A DNA stretch of 64,000 nt from Fulverythrobacter ferritrahens (lineage in GTDB: Bacteria; Pseudomonadota; Alphaproteobacteria; Sphingomonadales; Sphingomonadaceae). Where the stretch lies: positions 496,001 through 560,000 of the forward strand of contig NZ_JACDXU010000001.1 in assembly GCF_020539485.1 (NCBI RefSeq). Direction: 5' to 3'. Numbering within the stretch: position 1 is the stretch's first letter; each line of letters opens with the position of its first letter. Below the pieces are notes generated by a model. It was not told the origin of the DNA. It did no database searches and was given only the letters and a program-made list of their open reading frames with translations. Positions 55,876-64,000 of the stretch are shown in pieces. A program made the translations under genes and the position numbers.

Positions 55876-57846
55876 TCAGCCAACCAGACGGAAGCTGGTC
55901 GGTTCCTTCTCGCGTTCCTGCGCCAGCAGGGTGGCGGCCAGATAATCGGGCACGGCGCGGCTGAAATAATAGCCCTGGCCCAGCGTACAGCCCGCCTCGC
56001 GCACGGCGCGCACCTGATCGATGGTTTCCAGCCCTTCGGCCACGATGTCCATTTCCAGCCGCGAGCCGAGTTCGGCCACGGCGCGGATGATCGCATCGCT
56101 CTTGCGGCCGACATTGGGCCCGGAAACGAAGCTGCGGTCCACCTTGATCTTCTTGAACGGGAACTTGTTGATGTAGCCGAGCGAGGAATAGCCCGTGCCG
56201 AAATCGTCGAGCGCGAAACGCACACCTTCGGCCGCCAGCTTCTCGATGAAGCGGGCGGTGTGGTGGTTATCCTCCAGGAACAGGCTCTCGGTCACTTCCA
56301 GTTCAAGGCGCGAGGGATCAAGCTTGGCTTCCTTCAGCGCATTGAGGATGCCAAGTGCCGAGCCTGGGGCCTTGATCTGCACTGGCGAGAGGTTGACCGC
56401 GATCGTCACTTCTTCCGGCCATTGCGCACAGGCCTTGGCGGCCTGGGCGGTGATCCAGTTGCCCAGCGTGATGATCACGCCGGTTTCTTCCGCCACGGGG
56501 ATGAATTCGTCGGGTCGCAGCTCGCCCTTTTCCGGGTGGAACCAGCGCACCAGCGCCTCGAAGGTCTTGATCCGGCCGGTTTCGAGATCGACGATCGGCT
56601 GGAAGAAGATCGACAGTTCGTCGCGCTGGATCGCCGCACGCAATTCAGCCTCGATTTCCTTGCGACGCATCAGGTCGCGGGTCATCGAGGCATCGAAGAA
56701 GCTGGTCTGGTTCCGGCCGTTGACCTTGGCGTGGTAGAGCGCAAGGTCCGCGCTCTGCATCACCGTATCGAGGTCGGTTCCGTCATCCGGCATCAGGGCT
56801 ATGCCCATGGATGTGCCGATTTCCAGCCTTTCCCCATCGATGCGATAGGGGCGGGATATTTCGTCCAGCAGATTGCTGGCCAGTTGCTCACTCTCCGAGC
56901 GCGCATCCACTTCGCATACGACGATGAACTCGTCGCCGCCGAAGCGGGCCACCGTGGCCCCGTCCGGCGAGGTTTCGCGCAGTCGGCGGGCCACTTCGGA
57001 CAGGACGTGATCGCCCACCGGATGGCCCAGCGTGTCGTTCACTTCCTTGAACTTGTCGAGATCGAGCCAGAACAAAGCGAGCTTCTGGTCGTCCCGCATG
57101 GTCATCAGCTTTTCGACCATTTCGTGATTGAGGCCGGCGCGGTTGGACAGGCCGGTGACGACATCGGTGCGGGCCAGATCGCGCATCTTGTCGGCCATGC
57201 GCTGGCTGGTTTCGGCTGCCGCGACCGATTCCCGCAACACGTTGAACATGTTGAAGGTAACCGCCGCCATGGCCGGAATCAGCAGCGTGGTGGTAACGGC
57301 AAAGACGATATAGATCGCTTCCCCCCGGATCGCCGCCACGATGATCAGCGGGGCGAGCGAGAGAATCATCTGCCCCAGCGCGATCATCGGCAGGCCGGCA
57401 TTGCGGGTGGAGGTGCCCGCGCCATAGGCAATGGCGTAGCTCACCATCAGCAATTGCTGCGGCGTATCGAGATCGAACCAGATGGTCAGCGCCGCGATGC
57501 CGCCCGTCAGGAAAGCGAAGCTGAAGGCGCCCGTTTCATAAAGCAGTTCCAGCAGCCGGGCATCGCGCCGATCGCTGTCCGGGCCGAAGCGGGCCGCGAC
57601 GGCGACGCGAAACACGCCCACGGCGGTAAGCAGCAGGGTGCCGATGATGATGGCCGTATTGCCCGACATCGCCGCCACGGTAATTGCCGCGCTGATACCG
57701 CACAGGGCCCCGATCGCGAGGCTGGAGGGCTGGGTATACAAAGAGGAGACGAGCTTACGGCGAACGCGATCGTCCAGCGCATCGCCGGATATCGTTCGTG
57801 CAAGGAATTCCTTGACCTTAATTATCGGTCGTCTCCCGATCGTCAC
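55876..57846 (-). CDS. GGDEF-EAL cyclic-di-GMP protein with membrane N-terminus
   Basis: A 656-residue bifunctional-type protein. Six predicted helices (about 40-210) form the sensor part. The GGDEF domain (about 220-390) keeps the active site VARFGGDEFIVV but the RxxD inhibition site five residues upstream is replaced by PDGA. The EAL domain (about 400-650) keeps FEALVRW, NLSPVQ, ELEVTESLFLED, DDFGTGYSSLGYI and VAEGLET, so phosphodiesterase activity is likely. It can therefore both make and degrade cyclic di-GMP in principle. GTG 57846 has a poor Shine-Dalgarno; a TTG 14 codons in (AAGGA upstream) is an alternative start. Confidence 0.88.
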   Translation of the reverse strand: MTIGRRPIIKVKEFLARTISGDALDDRVRRKLVSSLYTQPSSLAIGALCGISAAITVAAMSGNTAIIIGTLLLTAVGVFRVAVAARFGPDSDRRDARLLELLYETGAFSFAFLTGGIAALTIWFDLDTPQQLLMVSYAIAYGAGTSTRNAGLPMIALGQMILSLAPLIIVAAIRGEAIYIVFAVTTTLLIPAMAAVTFNMFNVLRESVAAAETSQRMADKMRDLARTDVVTGLSNRAGLNHEMVEKLMTMRDDQKLALFWLDLDKFKEVNDTLGHPVGDHVLSEVARRLRETSPDGATVARFGGDEFIVVCEVDARSESEQLASNLLDEISRPYRIDGERLEIGTSMGIALMPDDGTDLDTVMQSADLALYHAKVNGRNQTSFFDASMTRDLMRRKEIEAELRAAIQRDELSIFFQPIVDLETGRIKTFEALVRWFHPEKGELRPDEFIPVAEETGVIITLGNWITAQAAKACAQWPEEVTIAVNLSPVQIKAPGSALGILNALKEAKLDPSRLELEVTESLFLEDNHHTARFIEKLAAEGVRFALDDFGTGYSSLGYINKFPFKKIKVDRSFVSGPNVGRKSDAIIRAVAELGSRLEMDIVAEGLETIDQVRAVREAGCTLGQGYYFSRAVPDYLAATLLAQEREKEPTSFRLVG

Positions 57847-57952
57847 GCGCCCGGGGATAGACGCAAAGAGGTCACCGAATGGTTAAGATGATGCTTACCA
57901 GAACCTTAGAGATTATCGGGCCGACGTGCCGCGAATGCGCTGACCCGGTCCT

Positions 57953-58318
57953 TCAACCCGGTTCGCCGGACTTTTCCGCCCGGCGTGCGAGCATGCCGGC
58001 CATGCGCCGGTCCAGCGCGCGGCACACGCCCAGCCACCAGCGATAGGTGCTGCGATCCCCGGCGAAGAAGGCGCGTTCCGCCTGATTGCGGGCATGTTCG
58101 GCCGCACCGATGCCGTGCTTTGCGAACTGACGCAGCGCGGCATGGAGCGTTTCGCGATCAGGTGCGGGATTTTCCGCGCGGTTTTGACGCATCTGGCCCT
58201 GCGGGGCGCTTGTGCTGCCGCTATTGTCATTGGCGGGGCGGGCCATTCTGGCGCGAAGCAGCGAAGTGCCGAGTCCCGGGACCAGCCTGCCTTCGGCGGC
58301 GGCGAAATGGATCGTCAT
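57953..58318 (-). CDS. Hypothetical protein
   Basis: A 121-residue soluble protein from ATG 58318, with AAGGTG 7 nt upstream. The N-terminal half is Gly/Asn/Pro-rich and probably disordered; the C-terminal half is helical, with LRQFAKHGIGAAEHARNQAE and RSTYRWWLGVCRALDRRMAG. No signal peptide or membrane segment. Function unknown; its composition and clean start support a real gene. Confidence 0.65.
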   Translation of the reverse strand: MTIHFAAAEGRLVPGLGTSLLRARMARPANDNSGSTSAPQGQMRQNRAENPAPDRETLHAALRQFAKHGIGAAEHARNQAERAFFAGDRSTYRWWLGVCRALDRRMAGMLARRAEKSGEPG

Positions 58319-58480
58319 AGGGGTGCACCTTCATCATCCGGGCGGTGCACGGCTCCTGGCCGGCGCTCTGCCTGCAGCCCTGATAATCCGGCAAGCTGAA
58401 GCGATGGTTCCCGCCCATGGTTTCCGGAATCTAAACCTTTGAAAGTCGCTGATTTGTGGGATTTCAGCGGTGAAATGAGA

Positions 58481-59608
58481 TCAGGGCTTGCCGATCCACT
58501 CGCCAGAGCCGCGATATTGGCTCTTCACCTCGCCTCCGCCCGGAAGGCGATTGCCGGAATAGAGAGCTTCGCCGCCGCGTTCCTCGATCTGCGCCGAATA
58601 GGCCGGGGCGGGTGCGATGGCCTGCGCCGCCGGGGCGGGATTGGTAGCAACGCCGCGCTGCGGGGCAGCGGCGGCTTGAGGCGCGGGGGCCAGCGATGCT
58701 TCGTAACGGCGGGCCAGCTCGACCGGATCGGCCAGAGCAGCCGGATCGGAAATCGCGCCGGGCCGATGCCGCCGGGGCTGGGGCTCTCCGCCGAAATAGG
58801 CCTGGGTAAAGGCCCCCGGCAGCCCCGCCGCGCCGCGCCAGCGATAGAATGTATGCGCGCCGATCGTGGTGATATTGTTCAGGCTGTCCGCCCAATAGGG
58901 ATGGATCTGCACCGTATGGTAATGGGTGGCGAGGCCGACCGGGCGATAGACCGAGCCTGCCAGCGCAGCCATGGCCACGCGCTGCGCCCGGTCCCAGAAC
59001 TTGCGGGCGGGCGCGCGGGCGAGCGAACCGTCGCAGGTGAAGCTGAACTGGCACCCGGTCGAGCGTTCGGATCCCTGGAAGACCACTCCGCACACCGTAT
59101 CGGGATAGGCTGGATGGGCCACGCGGTTAAGCACCACCTGGGCCACTGCACGCTGGCCGGAATCGGATTCGGTCGCGGCCTCGTAATAGATGGCCATGGT
59201 CATGCACTGGAGCGCGCGGGCTTTGTCCATCGCACTGCCTCTCAGTGCAATCGGCTGGGCGGCGGGTTCGCCCGGCATGTCTTCCGGGAGAATCGCGGAG
59301 CCGCCCGAACTGGCGAAGGAAAGTGCGCTCTGCCGGGCGGCAGGATCGTCCGCCAGATAATAGAAGGCGGAGCCGGGAAAGCTCTCGCCCGGAATTTCAA
59401 AGCCCATCGGGCTGGCGGCCAGTACTTCATCGCTGCCGAATCCGGGCAGGCTGCGCCATTCGGCGGGCGCGGCGAAGGCGGGCACGGCCAGCGCCAGCCC
59501 AAGTGCGGCCAGCTTGCGCCAGGGGCGCCGCGCATGCGCCTTCGCCCGCAGAAAACTGCGGCGCGCCGGGGTGCTGGCGGAAACATCAAGGGCGGCGGAA
59601 GGGGACAA
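58481..59608 (-). CDS. SleB-type cell wall hydrolase
   Basis: A 375-residue exported enzyme. After a hydrophobic export signal (KLAALGLALAVPAFAAPA) the hydrolase domain (about 130-250) shows MAIYYEAATESDSGQRAVAQ, VLNRVAHPAYPDTVCGVVFQ and CQFSFTCDG, matching the SleB/CwlJ family of peptidoglycan lytic transglycosylases (catalytic Glu in YYEA). A Pro/Ala-rich C-terminal third is disordered. The TTG at 59608 is the only start giving the full N-terminus; a GAAAGAG sequence precedes it. In a non-sporulating bacterium the likely job is wall turnover. Confidence 0.85.
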   Translation of the reverse strand: MSPSAALDVSASTPARRSFLRAKAHARRPWRKLAALGLALAVPAFAAPAEWRSLPGFGSDEVLAASPMGFEIPGESFPGSAFYYLADDPAARQSALSFASSGGSAILPEDMPGEPAAQPIALRGSAMDKARALQCMTMAIYYEAATESDSGQRAVAQVVLNRVAHPAYPDTVCGVVFQGSERSTGCQFSFTCDGSLARAPARKFWDRAQRVAMAALAGSVYRPVGLATHYHTVQIHPYWADSLNNITTIGAHTFYRWRGAAGLPGAFTQAYFGGEPQPRRHRPGAISDPAALADPVELARRYEASLAPAPQAAAAPQRGVATNPAPAAQAIAPAPAYSAQIEERGGEALYSGNRLPGGGEVKSQYRGSGEWIGKP

Positions 59609-59784
59609 GAATCTCTTTCATCAGGCAGCGAAAATCGCGCCTGGGCGCGTATCCCCCAAACCCGCTGCGCGCAGCCAGGAATTCAGGTTCGTGCCGAAGC
59701 GGCACAGCGCGCAGATAGGTGTTAAGGGTGAACGCCGGGTAACCGCCGCCTCTTGCCGCGCCGGGCAGCGAGCCCTATCCCTGT

Positions 59785-59990
59785 GTCTGCGTCATGGGTT
59801 GCCCGCGAAAGCGGGCCGAAGAGGGAAGCAGGTGAGGAGGCGATCCTTTCCAAAGCCTGCGCTGCCCCCGCAACTGTGACCGGGGAGCCGCGCGCCCATC
59901 ATGCCACTGCCGCCCTCAAAGGGTAGCGGGAAGGCGGGCGAGGCGGTGCTGATCCGGCGAGCCAGGAGACCTGCCCGTTGCGCGTCGTTC
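59785..59990 (+). ncRNA. Cobalamin riboswitch upstream of btuF
   Basis: The conserved elements appear in order: AGAGGGAA (about 59818-59826) with AGCAGGTG, a GGCGGGCGAGG stem side, and the B12 box GCCAGGAGACCTGCC (59961-59975). Class II-type paired segments CTGCCCCCGCAACTGTGACCGG (about 59863) are typical of AdoCbl riboswitches. It lies directly before btuF, so high cobalamin should reduce btuFCD expression. The exact ends are approximate. Confidence 0.92.
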
Positions 59991-60060
59991 GGCCACGGGC
60001 GGGGTGTACCGATGGCAAGCGCACTGGCCTGTGCCGGTCAACCGGCGCGCGCCTTTCGCC

Positions 60061-61017
60061 ATGGACGGCACTTGTGTCGTGGTGGGAGGTTTGGTGCGCA
60101 ACTATCTGGTTTCTCTACTGGTCCTTTCCCAGCTTACGGGATGTTCTTCCGCGCTACCCCCTGCCGATAAGCAGCGCGGGCCGAGCATCGTGTCGCTCAA
60201 CCCCTGCAGCGATGCGATTCTGGCGGAAGTCGCCAAGCCAGACCAGCTCCTTGCCATATCGCATTACAGCCACGATCCGCGCGCCAGTTCGATGGACCCC
60301 GCCACCGCCCGCCGTTTCGCAACCACCAGCGGCGCGGCGGAAGAGGTTTTCGCGCTGAAGCCCGATGTCGTGGTGGCCAGCAGTTTCCTGCCCGGCGCGA
60401 CCCGCCGGGCTTTCGAGCGGCTGGGCATCCGCGTGGTGACGCTGAACATCGCGCATGACCTTGCCGAAAGTGAGGCGCAGGTGCGCCAGCTGGCTGCTCT
60501 GGCCGGGCGCCAGGCGCAAGGTGAGGCGCTGGTCGCGCGGATAGAGTCCGCGCTGGACAAGGCGCGCCCGGAGCCCGGCTCCGCGCCGGTGGATGCGCTC
60601 GTCTGGCAACAGGGTGGACTTATCGCAGGGCCGGGCAGCCTGATCGCCGACTTGCTCACCCGAACCGGCTTTTCCAGCCATGCCGCGGCGCGCGGGCTGG
60701 GGCAGGGCGCCTATCTGCCGCTGGAACAGGTGCTGGCCGATCCACCGGACGTGGTGCTGGCGGCAGGCGGCGAACGTGCCTTGGCGCATCCGGCGCTGAA
60801 GGGGCTGAAAGCCACGCGCTACGAGCGGCTCGATCCTTCGCTGCTGTTCTGCGGCGGGCCCACCATAGTGCGGGCGGTGGGGCGGCTGGCCGAGGTCAGG
60901 GCGGGTCTTGGCGCGCCTGCTTTGACAGGCCCGGCACGAGCGGATGTGGGGCGGCTCGGAAGACCTCCGCTCGTGCTGAGCTTGTCGAAGGACACGCGGA
61001 AAGGGCCGAAAACATGA
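60061..61017 (+). CDS. btuF: Cobalamin ABC transporter substrate-binding lipoprotein BtuF
   Basis: Periplasmic cobalamin-binding protein. ATG 60061 gives 318 residues with a lipoprotein signal (VSLLVLSQLTGC); TTG/GTG starts at 60091-60094 are nearer a GGAGG but too close to it. The body has IVSLNPCSDAILAEVAKPDQ, KPDVVVASSFLPGATRRAF and LGQGAYLPLEQVLADPPDVV, as in TroA-fold binders of vitamin B12 and siderophores. The last 32 or so residues (from about 288) are encoded by a palindromic repeat and look non-native. The stop overlaps btuC by 4 bp. Confidence 0.88.
   Translation: MDGTCVVVGGLVRNYLVSLLVLSQLTGCSSALPPADKQRGPSIVSLNPCSDAILAEVAKPDQLLAISHYSHDPRASSMDPATARRFATTSGAAEEVFALKPDVVVASSFLPGATRRAFERLGIRVVTLNIAHDLAESEAQVRQLAALAGRQAQGEALVARIESALDKARPEPGSAPVDALVWQQGGLIAGPGSLIADLLTRTGFSSHAAARGLGQGAYLPLEQVLADPPDVVLAAGGERALAHPALKGLKATRYERLDPSLLFCGGPTIVRAVGRLAEVRAGLGAPALTGPARADVGRLGRPPLVLSLSKDTRKGPKT
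60921..60998. repeat. Inverted repeat elements inside the btuF 3' end
   Basis: CAGGCCCGGCACGAGCGG (60926-60943) and the TGAGCTTGTCGAAGG-type element at 60967-60998 are imperfect reverse complements, related to the intergenic repeats at 4131 and 48755. Here they lie in the coding frame of btuF and are translated as its C-terminal tail, including LVLSLSKDT. Confidence 0.8.
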
Positions 61018-61967
61018 CCCGCCCCGTTCCCGTCCTTTTGTTGGTGCTGACAATAGCAATCCCGCTCTCGCTCCTCGCAGGGCGGGTGTGGATCGATCCG
61101 CTCGACACGCCCAATGCCGCGATCATCCTGATGGATTTGCGCCTGCCGCGCGCCTTGCTGGCGCTGGCCATTGGCGGGGGGCTGGGCGCGGCTGGGGCGG
61201 CGATGCAGGGCTATCTGCGCAATCCGCTGGCCGATCCGGGCCTGTTTGGCATCGCGCCGGGCGCGGCGCTGGGTGCGGTTGTCAGCCTGTTGTTCGGCTA
61301 TGCTGCTTCGGCCTGGCTGCTGCCGCTCTTCGCTCTGGCCGGGGCGGGCGGGGCAATGGCGCTGCTGGCGCTGATCGCCGGGCGCAGCGGCGGGATCGGG
61401 CTGTTCACGCTGGCGGGCATGATGATCGCCAGCCTCGCGGGGGCGCTCACCTCGCTGGTAATCAGCCTTGCACCCAATGCCTTTGCCATGAGCGAGATCG
61501 TTACCTGGCTGATGGGCGCGCTGACGGACAGGAGCTGGCAGGATGTGTGGATCGCCGCGCCGCTCACTATCGCGGGCATCACTCTGCTGCGCGCGGCCGG
61601 GCCCTCGCTTGATGCCTTGACGCTGGGCGATGCGGCGGCGTGCTCGCTGGGAGTGGACCCGGCGCGGCTACGAGGGCTGCTGGTGCTGGGCGTGGGGCTG
61701 ACGGTCGGTTCCGGCGTGGCAGTGGCGGGGATCGTCGGCTTTGTCGGCCTGATCGTGCCGCATCTTGTCCGCCCATGGACCGACCGGCGGCCCGCCTCGC
61801 TGATCCTGCCCAGCGCGCTGGCGGGCGCGCTGCTGGTGCTGCTGGCCGATTGCCTCTGCCGCATCCTGCCACTGGTCACCGAATTGCGGCTTGGCATTGC
61901 CCTCAGCCTGATCGGGGCGCCGTTCTTCCTGGCCTTGCTGCTGAAGATGAGGAGAGGGCTGGCATGA
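61014..61967 (+). CDS. btuC: Cobalamin ABC transporter permease BtuC (FecCD family)
   Basis: A 317-residue inner-membrane permease with about ten helices. RLPRALLALAIGGGLGAAGA, MQGYLRNPLADPGLFGIAPG and AGIVGFVGLIVPHLVRPWTD are the FecCD/BtuC signatures, the last containing the ATPase-contact loop. It begins inside the btuF stop and ends inside the btuD start, so the three genes are translationally coupled. Confidence 0.9.
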   Translation: MTRPVPVLLLVLTIAIPLSLLAGRVWIDPLDTPNAAIILMDLRLPRALLALAIGGGLGAAGAAMQGYLRNPLADPGLFGIAPGAALGAVVSLLFGYAASAWLLPLFALAGAGGAMALLALIAGRSGGIGLFTLAGMMIASLAGALTSLVISLAPNAFAMSEIVTWLMGALTDRSWQDVWIAAPLTIAGITLLRAAGPSLDALTLGDAAACSLGVDPARLRGLLVLGVGLTVGSGVAVAGIVGFVGLIVPHLVRPWTDRRPASLILPSALAGALLVLLADCLCRILPLVTELRLGIALSLIGAPFFLALLLKMRRGLA

Positions 61968-62704
61968 TGCTGACGGCTGAGAAGCTGGCGGTGGAACTGG
62001 GCGGTACGGCGCTGCTCCATCCGCTCTCCGCTGGCCTGCATCCCGGCACGATCACCGCGATCTGCGGCCCGAATGGCGCGGGCAAATCGACCTTGCTGGC
62101 GGCGCTGGCCGGGCTGACGGAGCCATCTACGGGGGAGGTGCTGCTGGACGGCGCGTCTCTGTCTGCCATGCCAGCGCGCCAGCGGGCCCGCGCGATCGGC
62201 TATCTGCCGCAAACGGGCGAGGTGGCGTGGGATATGGTGGTGCGCAGCCTCGTCGCGCTTGGACGGTTGCCTCATGGCGATGAGGGGGCCTTGCCTGTCG
62301 CGACGGCTCTGGCGGCCTGCGATCTCGAAAGATTTGCTCAGCGGCGTGTATCCACCCTGTCAGGCGGGGAGAAGGCGCGGGCATTGCTGGCCAGAGTGCT
62401 GGCGGGGGAGCCGCGCTGGATATTGGCGGATGAGCCATTGGCCGCGCTGGATATTGCCCATCAGCTCGCTTTGCTCGTCACGTTGAGGCGGGCGGCGGCT
62501 GGCGGGGCGGGAGTGGTGCTGGTGCTCCACGATCTGGCGCTGGCGATGAACCATGCGGACCGGGTGCTGCTGCTCGACGGCGGGAGGCTCGTGGCCGATG
62601 CCTCGCCCGAGGATGCGCTGAGCGGGCGGAACATCGCCAATGTCTGGGGCGTTGCCGCGCGCTGGCTAGGCGAGCCGGGCGCGCGGGCGCTGGTAATGGG
62701 GTGA
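61964..62704 (+). CDS. btuD: Cobalamin ABC transporter ATPase BtuD
   Basis: A 246-residue ATPase. Walker A is GPNGAGKSTLLAALAG, the Q-loop YLPQTGEVAWDM, the signature TLSGGEKARALLARVLAG and Walker B WILADEPLAALDI with the H-loop LVLHDLALAMNHAD. ATG 61964 overlaps the btuC stop by 4 bp, and MMLTAEKLAV starts the domain; the long upstream open frame is btuC in another frame. The cobalamin role follows from the riboswitch, since the family also handles iron siderophores. Confidence 0.9.
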   Translation: MMLTAEKLAVELGGTALLHPLSAGLHPGTITAICGPNGAGKSTLLAALAGLTEPSTGEVLLDGASLSAMPARQRARAIGYLPQTGEVAWDMVVRSLVALGRLPHGDEGALPVATALAACDLERFAQRRVSTLSGGEKARALLARVLAGEPRWILADEPLAALDIAHQLALLVTLRRAAAGGAGVVLVLHDLALAMNHADRVLLLDGGRLVADASPEDALSGRNIANVWGVAARWLGEPGARALVMG

Positions 62705-62725
62705 TCCTTGGCAAACCCGTGAGCC

Positions 62726-62770
62726 CCTGCGAAAGCAGGGCCCCATCAAACAGGTTCCTGCTTTCGCAGG
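62726..62770. terminator. Inverted CCTGCGAAAGCAGG pair between convergent genes
   Basis: CCTGCGAAAGCAGG (62726-62739) and its exact reverse complement (62757-62770) form a 14-bp stem around a 17-nt loop, in the 95-bp gap between btuD and the M3 peptidase. It may serve as a factor-independent terminator for both, though T tracts are weak. Confidence 0.65.
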
Positions 62771-62799
62771 AACTCACACCGGCTGCGACGCTTGCGGCC

Positions 62800-64000
62800 T
62801 TACTCCCCGCTCAGCCCACGGGCTTCGAGCATGGGGGCGATCTGCGGATCGCGGCCGGCATAGTCACGATACATGTCGGCATAATCCTTCGTATGGCCCT
62901 GGCCGAGGAAGGTGGCGCGCACATGTTCGCCATTGGCGCGGGTCGGGCCGCCATTCTTTACGACCCAGTCCCAGGCGTCATGGGCCAGCATCTCGGTCCA
63001 GATGTAGGAATAATATCCGGCCGAATAACCGCCTGACCAGATATGCCGGAAATAGGGCGAACGATAGCGCGGCGGGATCAGGCGGGTGTCGAGCGCGATG
63101 GTGCCCAGCGCTTCCTTCTCGAAATTGCCCGCATTCAGCTTCGCGCCGGGCGTCAGATCATGCCATTTCATGTCCAGCAGGGCGGAGGCCAGCAGTTCCC
63201 CGAAGGAGAGGCTCTGGTTGAACTTGCCTGCCGCCTCGATCTTCTGGACCAGCTCGGCCGGGATCGGCTCACCGGTCCGGTAGTGCTTGGCGTAATTGTT
63301 CAGAATTTCCGGAAGAAAGGCGAAGTTCTCATTAAACTGGCTGGGAAATTCCACGAAATCCCGCGCCGTATTGGTGCCCGACAGGCCGGGATATTTCTGG
63401 GCCGCGAAGATGCCGTGCAGCGCATGGCCGAATTCGTGGAACATGGTGGTCACATCGTCTGCCGTGGCCAGCGCAGGCTCGCCGGGGGCCGGCGGGGCGA
63501 TGTTCAGCGTGTTGTAGACCACCGGCTTTTCGTCCAGCAGGTAAGACTGCTCCACGAAATTGCCCATCCATGCGCCGCCCTGCTTGTTGGGCCGGGCGAA
63601 GGGATCGAAATAGAACAGCGCCATCTCGCTGCCGTCCTTGTCATAGACGGTATAGACGCGCATGTCCGGGTGATAGGTGGGCAGATCGGTGCGGCGCTTG
63701 AAGTTGATGCCGTAGAATTTGTTGGCGGCAAAGAACACGCCATCTTCCAGCGACTTCCACACGTCGAAATAGGGCTTCACCGTGGCATCGTCGATGTCAT
63801 AGCGGGCCTTGCGCACCTTCTCGGCGTAATAGGCCCAGTCCCACGGTTCGAGCTTGATGTTCTGCCCTTCCGATGCGGCCATGTCTTCCAGCATCCTGCC
63901 TTCGCGCACCTGGGTGGCGGCCACGGCGGGGACGAAATCCTCCATGAAGGAAATCGCCTTGGCCGGGTCTTTCACCATACCGGCATACATGGCGAAAGCG
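62800..64000 (-). CDS. M3-family zinc metallopeptidase (peptidyl-dipeptidase type), 3' part
   Basis: The visible C-terminal 400 residues include MFHEFGHALHGIFAAQKYPG, the HExxH zinc site, followed by FVEFPSQFNENFAF with the third-ligand Glu, and IWTEMLAHDAWDW. This is the layout of Dcp/oligopeptidase A enzymes, which remove dipeptides or cleave short peptides. The 5' end lies beyond the window edge, so signal peptide and true length cannot be judged. It is convergent with btuD. Confidence 0.92.
   Translation of the reverse strand, partial: AFAMYAGMVKDPAKAISFMEDFVPAVAATQVREGRMLEDMAASEGQNIKLEPWDWAYYAEKVRKARYDIDDATVKPYFDVWKSLEDGVFFAANKFYGINFKRRTDLPTYHPDMRVYTVYDKDGSEMALFYFDPFARPNKQGGAWMGNFVEQSYLLDEKPVVYNTLNIAPPAPGEPALATADDVTTMFHEFGHALHGIFAAQKYPGLSGTNTARDFVEFPSQFNENFAFLPEILNNYAKHYRTGEPIPAELVQKIEAAGKFNQSLSFGELLASALLDMKWHDLTPGAKLNAGNFEKEALGTIALDTRLIPPRYRSPYFRHIWSGGYSAGYYSYIWTEMLAHDAWDWVVKNGGPTRANGEHVRATFLGQGHTKDYADMYRDYAGRDPQIAPMLEARGLSGE

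Overview
This window looks like about 64 kb of chromosome from a GC-rich alphaproteobacterium of the order Sphingomonadales (Erythrobacter, Novosphingobium or Sphingomonas type). The evidence is the protein sequences, an alphaproteobacterial order of ribosomal genes (alpha operon rpsM-rpsK-rpoA-rplQ without rpsD), a DUF6628-like gene, an RGG-rich extension on ribosomal protein S5, and dispersed palindromic repeats with cores such as TGAGCnTGTCGAAGG and CCTGCGAAAGCAGG. I see no tRNA, rRNA, CRISPR array, prophage or insertion sequence.

Layout. 1-2.4 kb: molybdate importer modABC behind a ModE-type palindrome, divergent from a secreted protein cut by the window edge. 2.4-21.3 kb: a housekeeping mosaic holding a BaiN/HI0933 flavoprotein, ilvE-trhO, small exported proteins, tlyA, tspO, ubiK, a DUF983 protein, recO-leuB-GT2/GtrA, a TetR regulator with a double operator, a PMT-type glycosyltransferase, metZ, a gene behind a Fur-like box, apaG, a LysR regulator, an FKBP isomerase and an EF-hand protein. 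21.7-42.6 kb: the translation superoperon, str (rpsL, rpsG, fusA, tuf), S10, spc, secY-adk and alpha. A membrane acyltransferase gene and an intrinsic terminator sit between rpmD and rplO inside spc. 42.8-45.5 kb: a tandem pair of related envelope proteins, then a TRIC-type channel protein and a PepSY protein. 45.5-55.5 kb, minus strand: a TCA and 2-oxoglutarate dehydrogenase operon, mdh - unknown exported protein - sucD - sucA - sucB - lpd - M20 amidohydrolase - VOC protein, with no sucC. 55.9-59.6 kb: a GGDEF-EAL membrane protein, a small unknown and a SleB-type cell wall hydrolase. 59.8-62.7 kb: a cobalamin riboswitch controlling btuFCD. 62.8-64 kb: the 3' part of an M3 peptidase gene.

How the genes work together. 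The central half supplies ribosomal proteins, both main elongation factors, SecY, adenylate kinase and the RNA polymerase alpha subunit. The TCA cluster makes oxaloacetate, succinyl-CoA and the shared E3 subunit. Two ABC importers (molybdate and cobalamin) each carry a recognisable metal or cofactor control element, and a Fur-like box suggests iron control of one further gene.

I did not find a clear new defence or biosynthetic system. The points most worth checking are the acyltransferase interrupting the spc operon, the unknown gene translationally coupled to mdh where sucC might be expected, the two-gene IDAGDV envelope family, the 18-codon ORF with a perfect Shine-Dalgarno, the repeat-derived tail of BtuF, and several structured leaders in the ribosomal operons.
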